Source of the DNA: a virus
DNA: 62,417 nt
Strand: one strand, 5' to 3'
Virus record (IMG/VR): IMGVR_UViG_3300022871_000020
Coordinates: 1 to 62,417 of that record
Shown here: positions 41,378 through 50,301 of the stretch, one piece after another
How the letters are laid out: each line of letters opens with the position of its first letter
How positions within the stretch are numbered: position 1 is the stretch's first letter
The notes under the pieces: model-generated
What the model was told of the DNA's origin: nothing
Seen by the model: the letters and a program-made list of their open reading frames with translations, nothing else
Databases searched by the model: none
Made by a program: the position numbers and the translations under genes

Positions 41378-42790
41378 TCAACTTTTTTTAAGGAGATCAA
41401 CAACTCTTTCACAAGTCTTATTATAAACTTTACTCCAATGAAGTTTACGATCAATTTTAATTTTAAATATGTTAAATTTTTCTTTTACAAGTTCTGTATT
41501 AAATTCATACGGGAGACATATTCCATTTACATTTTTAAATTCACCAATTGTTACTGGGTGAATATAAACAAATTTAGCAGATGAACTAGGTTCAAATATA
41601 GGTTCATTCATTATATGATTATATAATTTCATTCCACTGATCATATTTTTTAACCGAGCCCATTTCCCTGGAATCCCCACATAATCAGTTTCAAGATTAT
41701 CTACACATTGATTAAATTTAGTATAGAATTTTCCGATTGTGTCGATTAACACTTGTCGTTTATTTTCTGGAAGAATTTCTGCATTCAAAGCAATATTTTC
41801 AATTATTTCTTTTAATAAATCTTGAGTTAATTTTGCAACATTTGATTTGATTACATCTATACCTGTATAGAAAACTTTAGGTTTTTTTAATGGGTTCCCC
41901 TCCTTAATTAACAGTTTGAAAGCGTATCTTTTTTTGGTATCAAGGAACATAATCGATTCCATTAACAACTCTGTTTTAAAGAAAGTTTGATTGTGTTCAG
42001 GTTTAATATTACATCTTGGTAATAAAACATCTTTAGTATAATCAATAATTAAATCATTGATTCCATTCGAAGCTTCAATTGCTTTGTTCCAGAGTTCATC
42101 TGGAGCTAATTGACTTGCATCTTCTTTTGTTGGAATTGTGATGAAGATACTGTCAGTGTTATGAACTACACAAAAATTAGCAATAAAAGTTTGAGTCTGT
42201 GGAATACATAAATCGTACACATAATCATCATAGTCAATTTTGTTAATAATACTTGTTTTCAACGACTTAATATTTTTAAGATTGTCAATTGGTTCTCCCA
42301 AAATTAATAATTCTTTATTATCGTCAATATTAATTATAGGGAGATATTCACATTCTATAGGTTTAATTATATCAAAATCTTTTGTTTTGTTATTGTATTT
42401 TAACAAAGAATGATTATTAGTAATGTCGAGAGTTTTTGTTGGACTTAATGATAATTGAACTAATTTAGTATCTACTTTATGTCTCATAATATATTCAGGA
42501 ACATCAAGAACCATTTTATCAGTTTTAATATCATAAGTTAATATCTTAATTTTATCATCAATAATAAAAATATATTCTTTACCATCTTGATATGTTATTA
42601 TATTACCATAAGATAATAATTCGTCCCACAATTTATCAAATGTTATTGTACAACAACGATTACGATTACTTCTTTTAATAATAGTTTCCGTATATTTAGC
42701 AACACTATCTGAGTACAGCACTTTCTTTAAACGACCTTTAATTTCAACGGTCTTATAAAAGTCTTTTTCTAGAAAATTCTTACTTTGCAT
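41378..42790 (-). CDS. Family B DNA polymerase, C-terminal half, with intein
   Basis: 470 aa precursor. After 28 residues (VLYSD) an intein runs from S29 to N211, and the extein resumes TDSIFITIP; splicing restores the catalytic YSDTDS of motif C. Downstream DTKKRYAFKLL and FYTGIDVIKS are the palm/thumb motifs. It completes the N-half encoded at 37221-39767, four genes downstream. Overlap-free spacing of four bases from the SF2 helicase gene. Confidence 0.87.
   Translation of the reverse strand: MQSKNFLEKDFYKTVEIKGRLKKVLYSDSVAKYTETIIKRSNRNRCCTITFDKLWDELLSYGNIITYQDGKEYIFIIDDKIKILTYDIKTDKMVLDVPEYIMRHKVDTKLVQLSLSPTKTLDITNNHSLLKYNNKTKDFDIIKPIECEYLPIINIDDNKELLILGEPIDNLKNIKSLKTSIINKIDYDDYVYDLCIPQTQTFIANFCVVHNTDSIFITIPTKEDASQLAPDELWNKAIEASNGINDLIIDYTKDVLLPRCNIKPEHNQTFFKTELLMESIMFLDTKKRYAFKLLIKEGNPLKKPKVFYTGIDVIKSNVAKLTQDLLKEIIENIALNAEILPENKRQVLIDTIGKFYTKFNQCVDNLETDYVGIPGKWARLKNMISGMKLYNHIMNEPIFEPSSSAKFVYIHPVTIGEFKNVNGICLPYEFNTELVKEKFNIFKIKIDRKLHWSKVYNKTCERVVDLLKKS
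42158..42706 (-). mobile_element. Mini-intein in DNA polymerase motif C
   Basis: 183 aa: SVAKYTETIIK start, block B DITNNHSLL, block F/G YVYDLCIPQTQTFIANFCVVHN, Thr +1. No endonuclease domain. It interrupts YSD/TDS, the two catalytic Asp. Confidence 0.9.
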
Positions 42791-42794
42791 ATAG

Positions 42795-44153
42795 TTAATT
42801 TCCTATTTGATCCTGTGATTTAGTTATATCAAATTCTCGAATTTTGCATCCAGGAAATTCTTCAGTGATAATTTTCTTCTTTCTACGAATTTCTGGTATG
42901 GTGAACATGGGGAACGCACCATCTATTAAATCATAGATTGCTGGTTTGAGTTTACCTGGTTCAGAACGAAGTACACGACCACAAATTTGAATTAATGATT
43001 TCTTTCCAGAAAACAGTGATGCAAGAATCAACCCGCTTAGACGTGACATGTCAAATCCCTTGCCCACCATTTGATAAGTACACACGAGAAGAGTATCATT
43101 TTCTTTATCAATCTCTCGATCAGTACCAGTGAATTTTCTATTTTCAAGTCCTGCATCTGTAAGGCGATCAGAAATCAAATTAACCTGTTTCTTTGTCATA
43201 CATATGATAATTATATTATGACCTTCCGTCCTCATCTTTTGAGAAAGTCTAGCAATCAGATCAAGATAAGCTTCACTCTGTACAAGTATCTTATTATAAT
43301 ATGATTTCTTCTGAATATAATCAGTCATTTTATTCATGACGAAAGTATATTTTTGAAGCCCACTATTATAAAACACAAGATTGTAATTAGGAGTCATTTC
43401 ATATTCTTTTGACTCATATTCAATATTACCAATTGTGTTTTTCATTAGCACTTCAGCACAACCATTATGAAATGGTGTTGCAGATAATCCTAGAACATTA
43501 CGAGTTCGAAAGAAAACACTTACCTTTGCAAACATTTCAGATGATGATGTACAATGTACTTCGTCATAGATAACTAACCCAAATTGAGCTTTATCTATCT
43601 TCTTCATAAATGGATTAAAATTTCTTTTTAATTGAGACCCAAGTGATTGTGTCATAGCAATCGTAAATGGTTTGTCAACATTATAAATCTTTCCACGGAT
43701 TAATCCAATATCATTTTCGGTCAAATTGCCGAACGACATAATTGCAACAATCCATTGCTTTAACAATTCACTATTATCAATAACTATACAAGTTTTTAAT
43801 TTTAATTTAATTGCAAGATAAACAGCTAGAACAGTTTTTCCAGAACCTGGAGGAAGTTTTAAGATTGCGTTAACATATTGTTGTTTAAAGAATAGATCTT
43901 CAACAACTTTAGCAGCTTCTTTTTGAGCAGGACGTAATTTACCACTAAACTTTAAATCAATATGTCCCATAGGAACTTTAACTTTCCCAAAATATTGAAC
44001 CAATTCTGTAGCTGGATAATTATAATAAAACAATCTTGGTAAAAAATAAGTTTTTTCAGTTTTCAATATAATTAGTTCTGACCAATACTCTTGAAATTTG
44101 GGATATTTTCTAAGGTATTGTTCTTCGTGTTCGATTGATAAGTAGCACCACAT
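42795..44153 (-). CDS. SF2 helicase (UvsW/XPB-like)
   Basis: 452 aa. Q-like RPAQKEA, Walker A LPPGSGKT (about 100-107), DEVH, SATPF, and C-terminal CTYQMVGKGFD and QICGRVLRS. Length and order fit T4 UvsW-type branch-migration or XPB-like helicases. Probably rescues forks or unwinds R-loops. Sits with the DNA polymerase C-half. Confidence 0.82.
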   Translation of the reverse strand: MWCYLSIEHEEQYLRKYPKFQEYWSELIILKTEKTYFLPRLFYYNYPATELVQYFGKVKVPMGHIDLKFSGKLRPAQKEAAKVVEDLFFKQQYVNAILKLPPGSGKTVLAVYLAIKLKLKTCIVIDNSELLKQWIVAIMSFGNLTENDIGLIRGKIYNVDKPFTIAMTQSLGSQLKRNFNPFMKKIDKAQFGLVIYDEVHCTSSSEMFAKVSVFFRTRNVLGLSATPFHNGCAEVLMKNTIGNIEYESKEYEMTPNYNLVFYNSGLQKYTFVMNKMTDYIQKKSYYNKILVQSEAYLDLIARLSQKMRTEGHNIIIICMTKKQVNLISDRLTDAGLENRKFTGTDREIDKENDTLLVCTYQMVGKGFDMSRLSGLILASLFSGKKSLIQICGRVLRSEPGKLKPAIYDLIDGAFPMFTIPEIRRKKKIITEEFPGCKIREFDITKSQDQIGN

Positions 44154-44159
44154 AATTAA

Positions 44160-45764
44160 TTATCCTTTTTGACTCAATGCAGCATATTGATGTTTGATTA
44201 AATTATCTTTCAGGGCTTTCGACAACTTGTATTTATTCCAACCATTGACATAAGTAACAGATTCAAATCCTTGATTTAACATATTACATTCTTTATAATC
44301 TGTAATATTTTTAATAAATATAGGTACTTTATATTCAACAATCCGATAAAATTTCGTACAAGTTTTGTTTTGAATAAAAATATTCAATATTTCATTTCCA
44401 TCTAAATTAACACTATCAAAATATGTCATATCTTCTGGGATAATATCTACTGTAATTAATTTTGAATCATCAATATTATACTTATTTGTAGAAACTTTAA
44501 TTTCTGGTTGTGTCTGTTTATTAATTGCAGAATCAATTTGTTTATTATTGTCAGCTTGTGAATTTGTTAATTTATTTGCAATTTGATAGATTGCTTGCCA
44601 AGATTTATCATAAACAGGTCTGTTATTATCGTTTCTGATAAGAGAACTAGGATGAATCAATGGAATTACAACGTTATTATTTACAGTTTGGATTGATCCA
44701 CTTTTTTGTGTAATTGAACCTTTTATTCCAAATGATTCCATAGAATGTTTTCCAACTAAAACATAATATTTTGCAGGAAACTTTTTAATAATTTCATCTA
44801 AGAATGGTTTACATTTATTTGCAACAAGTTTAATAGCTTTCTCTGTCTTACCAATATCTTTTTGAGTTGCAGCATTACATTGGATTACATTAGTAATCAC
44901 CCAAGATATTTTTGAATTTAATTGAAACATATTACTTCTGAGTAATTTTCCACTTTTACCAACACACAATTTTTTATACGTCACTTCTTCATTACCAGGA
45001 TTTAACATTATAAACATAAAATCAACAGGTTGAAAGTCTGGAACATTAGTGTCTAATGATATCATAGTTTTACTAAACAATGGACATTTTTCACAAAGTT
45101 GATTCTTCTTCTCTTGCAGTTCAGTTATAAAAGAATAAATATTATCTGGTAGTAATTTACTAATGTGATAATTAATATACTCTTCAATTTTAGCTGTGTC
45201 TACTTGAGGTTTATTCGAATCAATAGTTGATGATAAAGTATTTTCAGAAATACTAAACTTAGTCTTTTCTCCATTTAAAATTTGGTTCATTTTTTGAAGA
45301 TCGTCAATAGTAATTACATTTTTCGAAAACATTAAATATAAATGATTTAATTCTAAATCATTTAAATATTTTCTATTTATTGTTGAATAATATTCTTTTA
45401 ATAGAACTTTAACTTTAGACTTATTTTCGTCTTTAAAATCTTTAGCTTTGAAAAAAAATAATCTATTATGATTATTAGTCTTTAATAAATATTTAACACT
45501 AATTAATATATTTTCAACATCGTATTTATAAAATTCAAACTTACTGTTCATATACTTATTCACATACCATATTATGTATGGATTATTATATGAATATGCA
45601 ATCAATCTCTTAAATAAGAATTGTGGAGAAACATCGTATTTTTCTATCAAGTTTAAAATAATTTTGATATCGTAGTTGTCTTTATTTAAGAATTGAGTTA
45701 ACTCTTTTAAAAATGTTATGAAATTTAATTCAATTTTTTTGATTTGTTTTTTTGGTTTTGCCAT
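44160..45764 (-). CDS. Uracil-DNA-glycosylase-superfamily protein with long N-terminal region
   Basis: 534 aa. Residues about 215-400 carry the family 4/5 UDG pattern: CEKCPLF (Fe-S Cys), MLNPGNEEV, CVGKSGKLLR, NVIQCNAA, VLVGKHSMESFG and PLIHPSSLI. About 210 residues of unknown helical sequence precede it and 130 follow. May excise uracil or another base, or act as a structural reader. Presence of a UDG would argue against uracil-substituted DNA. Confidence 0.65.
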   Translation of the reverse strand: MAKPKKQIKKIELNFITFLKELTQFLNKDNYDIKIILNLIEKYDVSPQFLFKRLIAYSYNNPYIIWYVNKYMNSKFEFYKYDVENILISVKYLLKTNNHNRLFFFKAKDFKDENKSKVKVLLKEYYSTINRKYLNDLELNHLYLMFSKNVITIDDLQKMNQILNGEKTKFSISENTLSSTIDSNKPQVDTAKIEEYINYHISKLLPDNIYSFITELQEKKNQLCEKCPLFSKTMISLDTNVPDFQPVDFMFIMLNPGNEEVTYKKLCVGKSGKLLRSNMFQLNSKISWVITNVIQCNAATQKDIGKTEKAIKLVANKCKPFLDEIIKKFPAKYYVLVGKHSMESFGIKGSITQKSGSIQTVNNNVVIPLIHPSSLIRNDNNRPVYDKSWQAIYQIANKLTNSQADNNKQIDSAINKQTQPEIKVSTNKYNIDDSKLITVDIIPEDMTYFDSVNLDGNEILNIFIQNKTCTKFYRIVEYKVPIFIKNITDYKECNMLNQGFESVTYVNGWNKYKLSKALKDNLIKHQYAALSQKG

Positions 45765-45802
45765 AAAAACCCTATATTAGAATCAATATCCTTTAAATAA
45801 AA

Positions 45803-45838
45803 AATCAGGACTTAGAATATTACTTCTAAATCCTGATT
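45803..45838 (-). terminator. Rho-independent terminator
   Basis: AATCAGGA...TTAGAA / TTCTAA...TCCTGATT stem followed on the minus strand by TTTTTTATTT; just below the 45873 gene. Confidence 0.8.
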
Positions 45839-45872
45839 CGGTTTAACTAACTATGGTTACTTAAAATAGATC

Positions 45873-46487
45873 CTAGAGATCTGCCAACATCGCATCAAGA
45901 GTGCTGTCAAGAGCCTGTTTGGCCTTTCCTCCGCCTTTGGAACCGGGCTGGGAATCACTGGGACGGGAAAGACTTTTTAGAATCTTATTCTCGACCTTTT
46001 GAGCAAAGTCCGTCAACGGACTATTGTAATCCGCCTTGACATCCCCTTTCTTTGTTATCCGCTCACCATATGCCTTTTCATCATCGGCTAAGGCTCCATC
46101 AATGGCACTTTTTCTGAGACCTTCTTTCAAAGTCTGCAGAATTCTATTCACCTGATGCTTTGTCAGTCCAATTTTATCTCCCATTTCTTTGTAGCCCATC
46201 GTAGCTACATTCTGTACTACGAATTTGATCTCATCTTTTCCGATGATTTTAGTTGCCAGTCGAACCTGTTTCTTCTTTTCATCAGGAGCAACTTCGACAG
46301 CAGCAGGAGCATCAATAGGAGCAGGGGGAACAGGAGTTCCAGTCGCTGCTACAGGGGGAACGCCTACAGGTGCTGTCTGAGGGGGAGTAGAAGGAGCAGC
46401 AGGAGCAGCTTTGGGAGCAGCTTTGGGAGCAGCAGAAAGAGCAGTTTTGGGAGCAGTGAATGCCGGGGGTGCAGTAAAATCAGTCAT
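45873..46487 (-). CDS. Ala/Pro-rich HTH protein of unusual composition
   Basis: 204 aa. The first 70 residues are Ala/Pro repeats (AAPKAAPKAAPAAPS), followed by GYKEMGDKIGLTKHQVNRIL, a helix-turn-helix, and a basic C terminus. GC content is clearly above the neighbours, partly from Ala/Pro codons (GCA/GCT, CCT/CCC), but GC-richer codons continue past the repeat. A DNA-binding regulator or nucleoid protein; recent acquisition is possible. Confidence 0.55.
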   Translation of the reverse strand: MTDFTAPPAFTAPKTALSAAPKAAPKAAPAAPSTPPQTAPVGVPPVAATGTPVPPAPIDAPAAVEVAPDEKKKQVRLATKIIGKDEIKFVVQNVATMGYKEMGDKIGLTKHQVNRILQTLKEGLRKSAIDGALADDEKAYGERITKKGDVKADYNSPLTDFAQKVENKILKSLSRPSDSQPGSKGGGKAKQALDSTLDAMLADL

Positions 46488-46498
46488 TTTGTTTTTCC

Positions 46499-48811
46499 TT
46501 ATTTAAGTGGGTTAGGACTTTTATTAGTATCAAGCACCTTGCTCAATACTGTATTGAATGTGAATTTTGGGATTGTCATAATTTGTTTTTTCAATTCCGT
46601 ATTCACAATTACATCTAAAGAATTATTTAATTTTTCTTTTGTGTCAGGCATAGTCACAACATATTCCATGTTGTTCCTAATACATAACTCAAGTTGGTCA
46701 GGATTCATTTCTCCTAACCCTTTAAACCTGGTAATGTGATGACCAGCATATGCTGGTTGTTGAGCTTCTTCGTGTGAATACAATAATTTATATTCATTTT
46801 TTAATTGTACACCAAACAAAGGCGGCAATACTACTGATAAATTTCCGTCTTCGATATAATCTCTTAAGAATCTATAAATTACTAGAATCGCCAAGACACT
46901 AATATGGAGACCATCTGAATTATGTATTATAACTCCGTGTGGACCAATTCCAAAATTATTATTATCTTCAACTTCAAGATCAAACACTTCATCATATTTA
47001 TATGGGATCTGTTCAATCTTTTTAACTTTAACTCCATAAAACCCTGGTAATATATCAATAACAGAAAACTTATTTATTATTCTATCATTGATTTTAGGAA
47101 TCAAAAAGAAATCAGTTCTAATATTAATTGTAGTTGGTGATTTTTCAACTACTCTGTTTTGAATTGAATCAAACACATAAACAACATGGTCATCGGTGAA
47201 TTCTTCCGAATAATTGCCTTCATATGTCATTTTCCATATAGTTTTTTTATCATATGGATGAGAAATTACGTTTAATATCTTTTTAAACTCATGACTGCCA
47301 GTTTTTTTATTCAATGATGATATATAACCAATATTTTTCTTATTCTTAAGATTATAAATATGATCTCTTTGAACTAACCAATTATTATCATAATAATATA
47401 CTAAACTTTCAGCAGATACACTATCAGCATCCGAAATTATCTTGATATGCTTATAACGACGGTTACCGACGGCTCCACAAGCTTCTATCAAATCAGTAAT
47501 TTCTCTATTATTACCAATCTTCTCCATAGTAGCTTTCTGAACGTTTAACACTTTCCCACGAAGGGGGAAAATTGCTTCGTTTTGTACATTTCTAATTTGT
47601 TTCAGTGGACCCAAAGCGGATTCACCTTCAACTATGTACAATGTTTCTCCAGGAGTGTCAATACAGTCCCGAAGTTTGTTTTCTGCCGAAATAATTTTCG
47701 ACTTTTTAAACTTCCCTTTAAATTTCTTTTTTAATAATTTTTCAAGATTACTTTGAATAATATTCAGAGTATCTTGATCTAAAAACCAATCGACCTGGCT
47801 CTGTAATGAATTAATCATTTCAGTAACCCTCAATGTCATCCGTACTTTTGTTTGAGAGTCGAATTTAGGTTCGGGAACAGTCAGACTAATATAACAATTT
47901 AATCCATTTAATAATAGTTTTGGATTAACTCCATTGGTCATCTTACCCAACTTGATTATAATTGATTTTTTTAATAAAGTTAGAAATGTAGTTAGAAATG
48001 TTCCTTCACAATGTCTTAGATTGACATCGCAGAGAATATTTGAATGGTTATCTTCACAATAATTCAAATATAATTCAATTTTTTTATTTTCAGCTTGAAC
48101 AATTTCTAACTTTTTGAAATCTTTTTTAATATTAAGTATATATTTAACATACTCATAAAAAGACCTTTTGGTTAATTGTTTTCCATTGAAATATAAATCA
48201 GATGAATTATATCTAGCTTGAGCTAGCATAAGTCGTTTGACTATACTTTCAAGATTCATTTCAATACTATCGAAATGTTTCTCATAAGGTTGAAATCCTA
48301 TACAGGTAGACCAAGAATCAATATTCTCAGAATCCACATAAGTATTTCTTGATTGTAATACAGCATCGACAAATTGATATTCATGAACAGTATTTCGATC
48401 ATCACGATCTCGTACTTTCACAATCATCCAATTTGATAACGCATTAACCACAACCATTCCAACGCCATGCATACCGATAAGGATTTTGTAATCGTCATTA
48501 TTAAACTTAGACCCAGAATGAGTTTCAGTACATAACAATTCGATAGAATCTCTAATGTTTCCATTAGCATCTTTCATTTGATATGACTTAATTCCTCTTC
48601 CATTGTCTTGCACCCAATACGCACCATCTACAATATTTAATTGAAATAAGTTTGCAAATCCATTACTAACTTCATCAAAGGAGTTATCAATTACTTCTGT
48701 TAGTAATTGTGTTGGTGTGTCTGTGTCTCCAATATACATACCTGGACGAATCCTGATAGCTTCAATTGGAGTTAGAGCTGTGTAAAGCTCTTTTGCACTT
48801 TGATTTGTCAC
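46499..48811 (-). CDS. Type II DNA topoisomerase ATPase subunit (GyrB/gp39-like), with intein
   Basis: 770 aa precursor. GHKL ATPase: EVIDNSFDEV, VQDNGRGI, GMHGVGMVVVNALS; TOPRIM: VEGESALGPL and ISDAD joined to SDGLHIS after the intein leaves, then FKGLGEMNPDQL. Start GTG 48811, with AAAAGGAGAC six bases before; the frame is open further upstream without an SD. Partner of the GyrA-like subunit at 55.3 kb. Promoter-like site upstream. Confidence 0.9.
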   Translation of the reverse strand: MTNQSAKELYTALTPIEAIRIRPGMYIGDTDTPTQLLTEVIDNSFDEVSNGFANLFQLNIVDGAYWVQDNGRGIKSYQMKDANGNIRDSIELLCTETHSGSKFNNDDYKILIGMHGVGMVVVNALSNWMIVKVRDRDDRNTVHEYQFVDAVLQSRNTYVDSENIDSWSTCIGFQPYEKHFDSIEMNLESIVKRLMLAQARYNSSDLYFNGKQLTKRSFYEYVKYILNIKKDFKKLEIVQAENKKIELYLNYCEDNHSNILCDVNLRHCEGTFLTTFLTLLKKSIIIKLGKMTNGVNPKLLLNGLNCYISLTVPEPKFDSQTKVRMTLRVTEMINSLQSQVDWFLDQDTLNIIQSNLEKLLKKKFKGKFKKSKIISAENKLRDCIDTPGETLYIVEGESALGPLKQIRNVQNEAIFPLRGKVLNVQKATMEKIGNNREITDLIEACGAVGNRRYKHIKIISDADSVSAESLVYYYDNNWLVQRDHIYNLKNKKNIGYISSLNKKTGSHEFKKILNVISHPYDKKTIWKMTYEGNYSEEFTDDHVVYVFDSIQNRVVEKSPTTINIRTDFFLIPKINDRIINKFSVIDILPGFYGVKVKKIEQIPYKYDEVFDLEVEDNNNFGIGPHGVIIHNSDGLHISVLAILVIYRFLRDYIEDGNLSVVLPPLFGVQLKNEYKLLYSHEEAQQPAYAGHHITRFKGLGEMNPDQLELCIRNNMEYVVTMPDTKEKLNNSLDVIVNTELKKQIMTIPKFTFNTVLSKVLDTNKSPNPLK
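46919..47422 (-). mobile_element. Mini-intein in GyrB TOPRIM motif
   Basis: 168 aa from SVSAESLVYY to GVIIHN, Ser +1. Block B EFTDDHVVYVF, block F EVFDLEVEDNNNFGIG. No endonuclease. Inserted in the metal-binding DAD/xDG. Confidence 0.9.
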
Positions 48812-48879
48812 ATTTTGTCTCCTTTTTACAAAAAAAAGTAAAAATAAAATTATTTTTTGCAAATACTTTGGTCTATAGT

Positions 48880-48918
48880 TTAATAATTTATATATCAAAT
48901 ATGACAATATTAAAAATC
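48880..48918 (-). promoter_or_regulatory. Bipartite promoter-like motif of gyrB
   Basis: Minus strand TTTTTAATATTGTCA, spacer, TATATAAATTATTAAAC about 70 nt before the gyrB GTG. It lies within the gap to the 48940 gene. One of the best copies. Confidence 0.65.
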
Positions 48919-48939
48919 ACCAATAAATTAAAATTAAAA

Positions 48940-49830
48940 TTAGATAACAGTATTGGATATGATCATAGGAAAAATAAATATCTTTTTATAAAGATCTGGA
49001 TTTACGGAAACGTTTAAGTTGAAATTAACATATTTTCCTTCATAATTCATTATTTTTCTATCGACTATATAATAGTCAGTTAAATATTTTTGTAGATTAT
49101 TGTGTTTGAGTATTTTAAAAAAAGTACTCGAATATATTTTATTAATATGTGTAATATCATACTCATTTTTTAATATGATATTGTACATTATTTTTTTTAA
49201 TTCTTTAGCAATATATTTATGTTGCCCTTTCACTACAAAGCTGTCTATATCTAAATTTTTACCCAATAAGAATGACGTGCGATTACATCGAATATATTTA
49301 GAATAGTAATCAATATGGAAAGAGAAATTGTTTTTCACAATATATTGTGTGAATTTATTTTCTGAATAATATATATTGTTCAATCGGTCTATAGTTTGTT
49401 TAGAGCAACCTATCAGACAACCGTCTTTCTTTAATTCGAAGATATCTATTTGTGATTTTTCAAGTTCATTATCTGTGTCAAATATTATTCCAAGAATAAT
49501 TATTTTACACATCCTATTCAATTGTCTTAATGCTTCTCCTTTTAAAGTTGTTGCTATTATTATGTTCTTCGATTTCTTATTCGAAGCATTATTGACAGCA
49601 TTTATAAATTCTGTATTTGAGTAAAGTACTTGACATAATGTAGGGAATGCACTTTTAATATCAATATCAATAATATAATTAGTATTATTTCCGATTGCAT
49701 TAACTATGTTGTTTTGACTATCTGCCATATACCATGAAATTTTATTTCCTATCGAACAAAGTTCTGAATACGTTGGAGAAGGAGTAATTTCATTAAAATA
49801 TAATTTTGACAACTCATCATAAAAAGACAT
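48940..49830 (-). CDS. Unknown protein with a DIKSAFP motif
   Basis: 296 aa. IIDIDIKSAFPTL resembles the aspartate-containing motif A of DNA or RNA polymerases (DxxSAFP/DxxSLYP), and later FELKKDGCLIG. No second catalytic motif is clear, so a polymerase-like role is only a suggestion. ATG after TGGAGTATATTT. It is divergently transcribed from the plus-strand cluster. Confidence 0.4.
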   Translation of the reverse strand: MSFYDELSKLYFNEITPSPTYSELCSIGNKISWYMADSQNNIVNAIGNNTNYIIDIDIKSAFPTLCQVLYSNTEFINAVNNASNKKSKNIIIATTLKGEALRQLNRMCKIIILGIIFDTDNELEKSQIDIFELKKDGCLIGCSKQTIDRLNNIYYSENKFTQYIVKNNFSFHIDYYSKYIRCNRTSFLLGKNLDIDSFVVKGQHKYIAKELKKIMYNIILKNEYDITHINKIYSSTFFKILKHNNLQKYLTDYYIVDRKIMNYEGKYVNFNLNVSVNPDLYKKIFIFPMIISNTVI

Positions 49831-49866
49831 ATAAATATACTCCAGTTTAAAATTTTAAATTCAACA

Positions 49867-49890
49867 TTTTTATATATAAATATAATAACT
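49867..49890 (+). promoter_or_regulatory. Promoter-like motif, plus strand
   Basis: TTTTTATATATAAATATAAT on the plus strand, about 55 nt before the first plus-strand gene; the TATATAAATA block is conserved, upstream block absent. Confidence 0.5.
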
Positions 49891-49944
49891 AATCAATTGA
49901 CATCAATTTGTTAATTATTATATTTGTATATAAAAGGAGAGAAT

Positions 49945-50301
49945 ATGAAGTGTCTAAGATGTTCATACTGTTGTACGATGTACGACGTAATAATCATTGC
50001 CCCAAATAGGGTAACAGTAAATCTTGATCTAACAGATGAAAGTGTATATATGCATAAACCAACAGGATTCAAATGCCCTCATTTAACTTTCGTTGATGGT
50101 AAAGCACATTGCCGAATACATCAGTTCTCATGGTTTAAAGATTCTCCATGCGATCAATTTACACAAGTTGAAAATGGAGATACTAACTGCCGTATTGGCG
50201 AGTATATGTTAAATAAAAAGAACGCTGACATATATAAAAAAGTCTTAAACAAACCAGAATTTGCCGAGGCCAAAAAAAAAGGAGAAAATATAAATTTATG
50301 A
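49945..50301 (+). CDS. YkgJ-like Cys-cluster protein
   Basis: 118 aa from ATG 49945 (AAAAGGAGAGAAT). CLRCSYCCTMYD, KCPHLTF, HCRIHQF and SPCDQF match the YkgJ/CxxCxxCC metal-binding family. First gene of the plus-strand operon; its last codons include a copy of the dispersed repeat. Overlaps the next gene by four bases. Confidence 0.6.
   Translation: MKCLRCSYCCTMYDVIIIAPNRVTVNLDLTDESVYMHKPTGFKCPHLTFVDGKAHCRIHQFSWFKDSPCDQFTQVENGDTNCRIGEYMLNKKNADIYKKVLNKPEFAEAKKKGENINL
50258..50272 (+). repeat. Dispersed repeat, copy 7 (coding)
   Basis: TTTGCCGAGGCCAAAAAAAA at the 3' end of the YkgJ-like gene, in-frame as FAEAKKK, next to the SD of the next gene. Confidence 0.4.

Noticed and set aside
46155-46739. 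Ser-rich plus-strand open frame
   Set aside because: Antisense to the Ala/Pro repeats of the HTH gene and the gyrB end; composition is explained by the coding strand.
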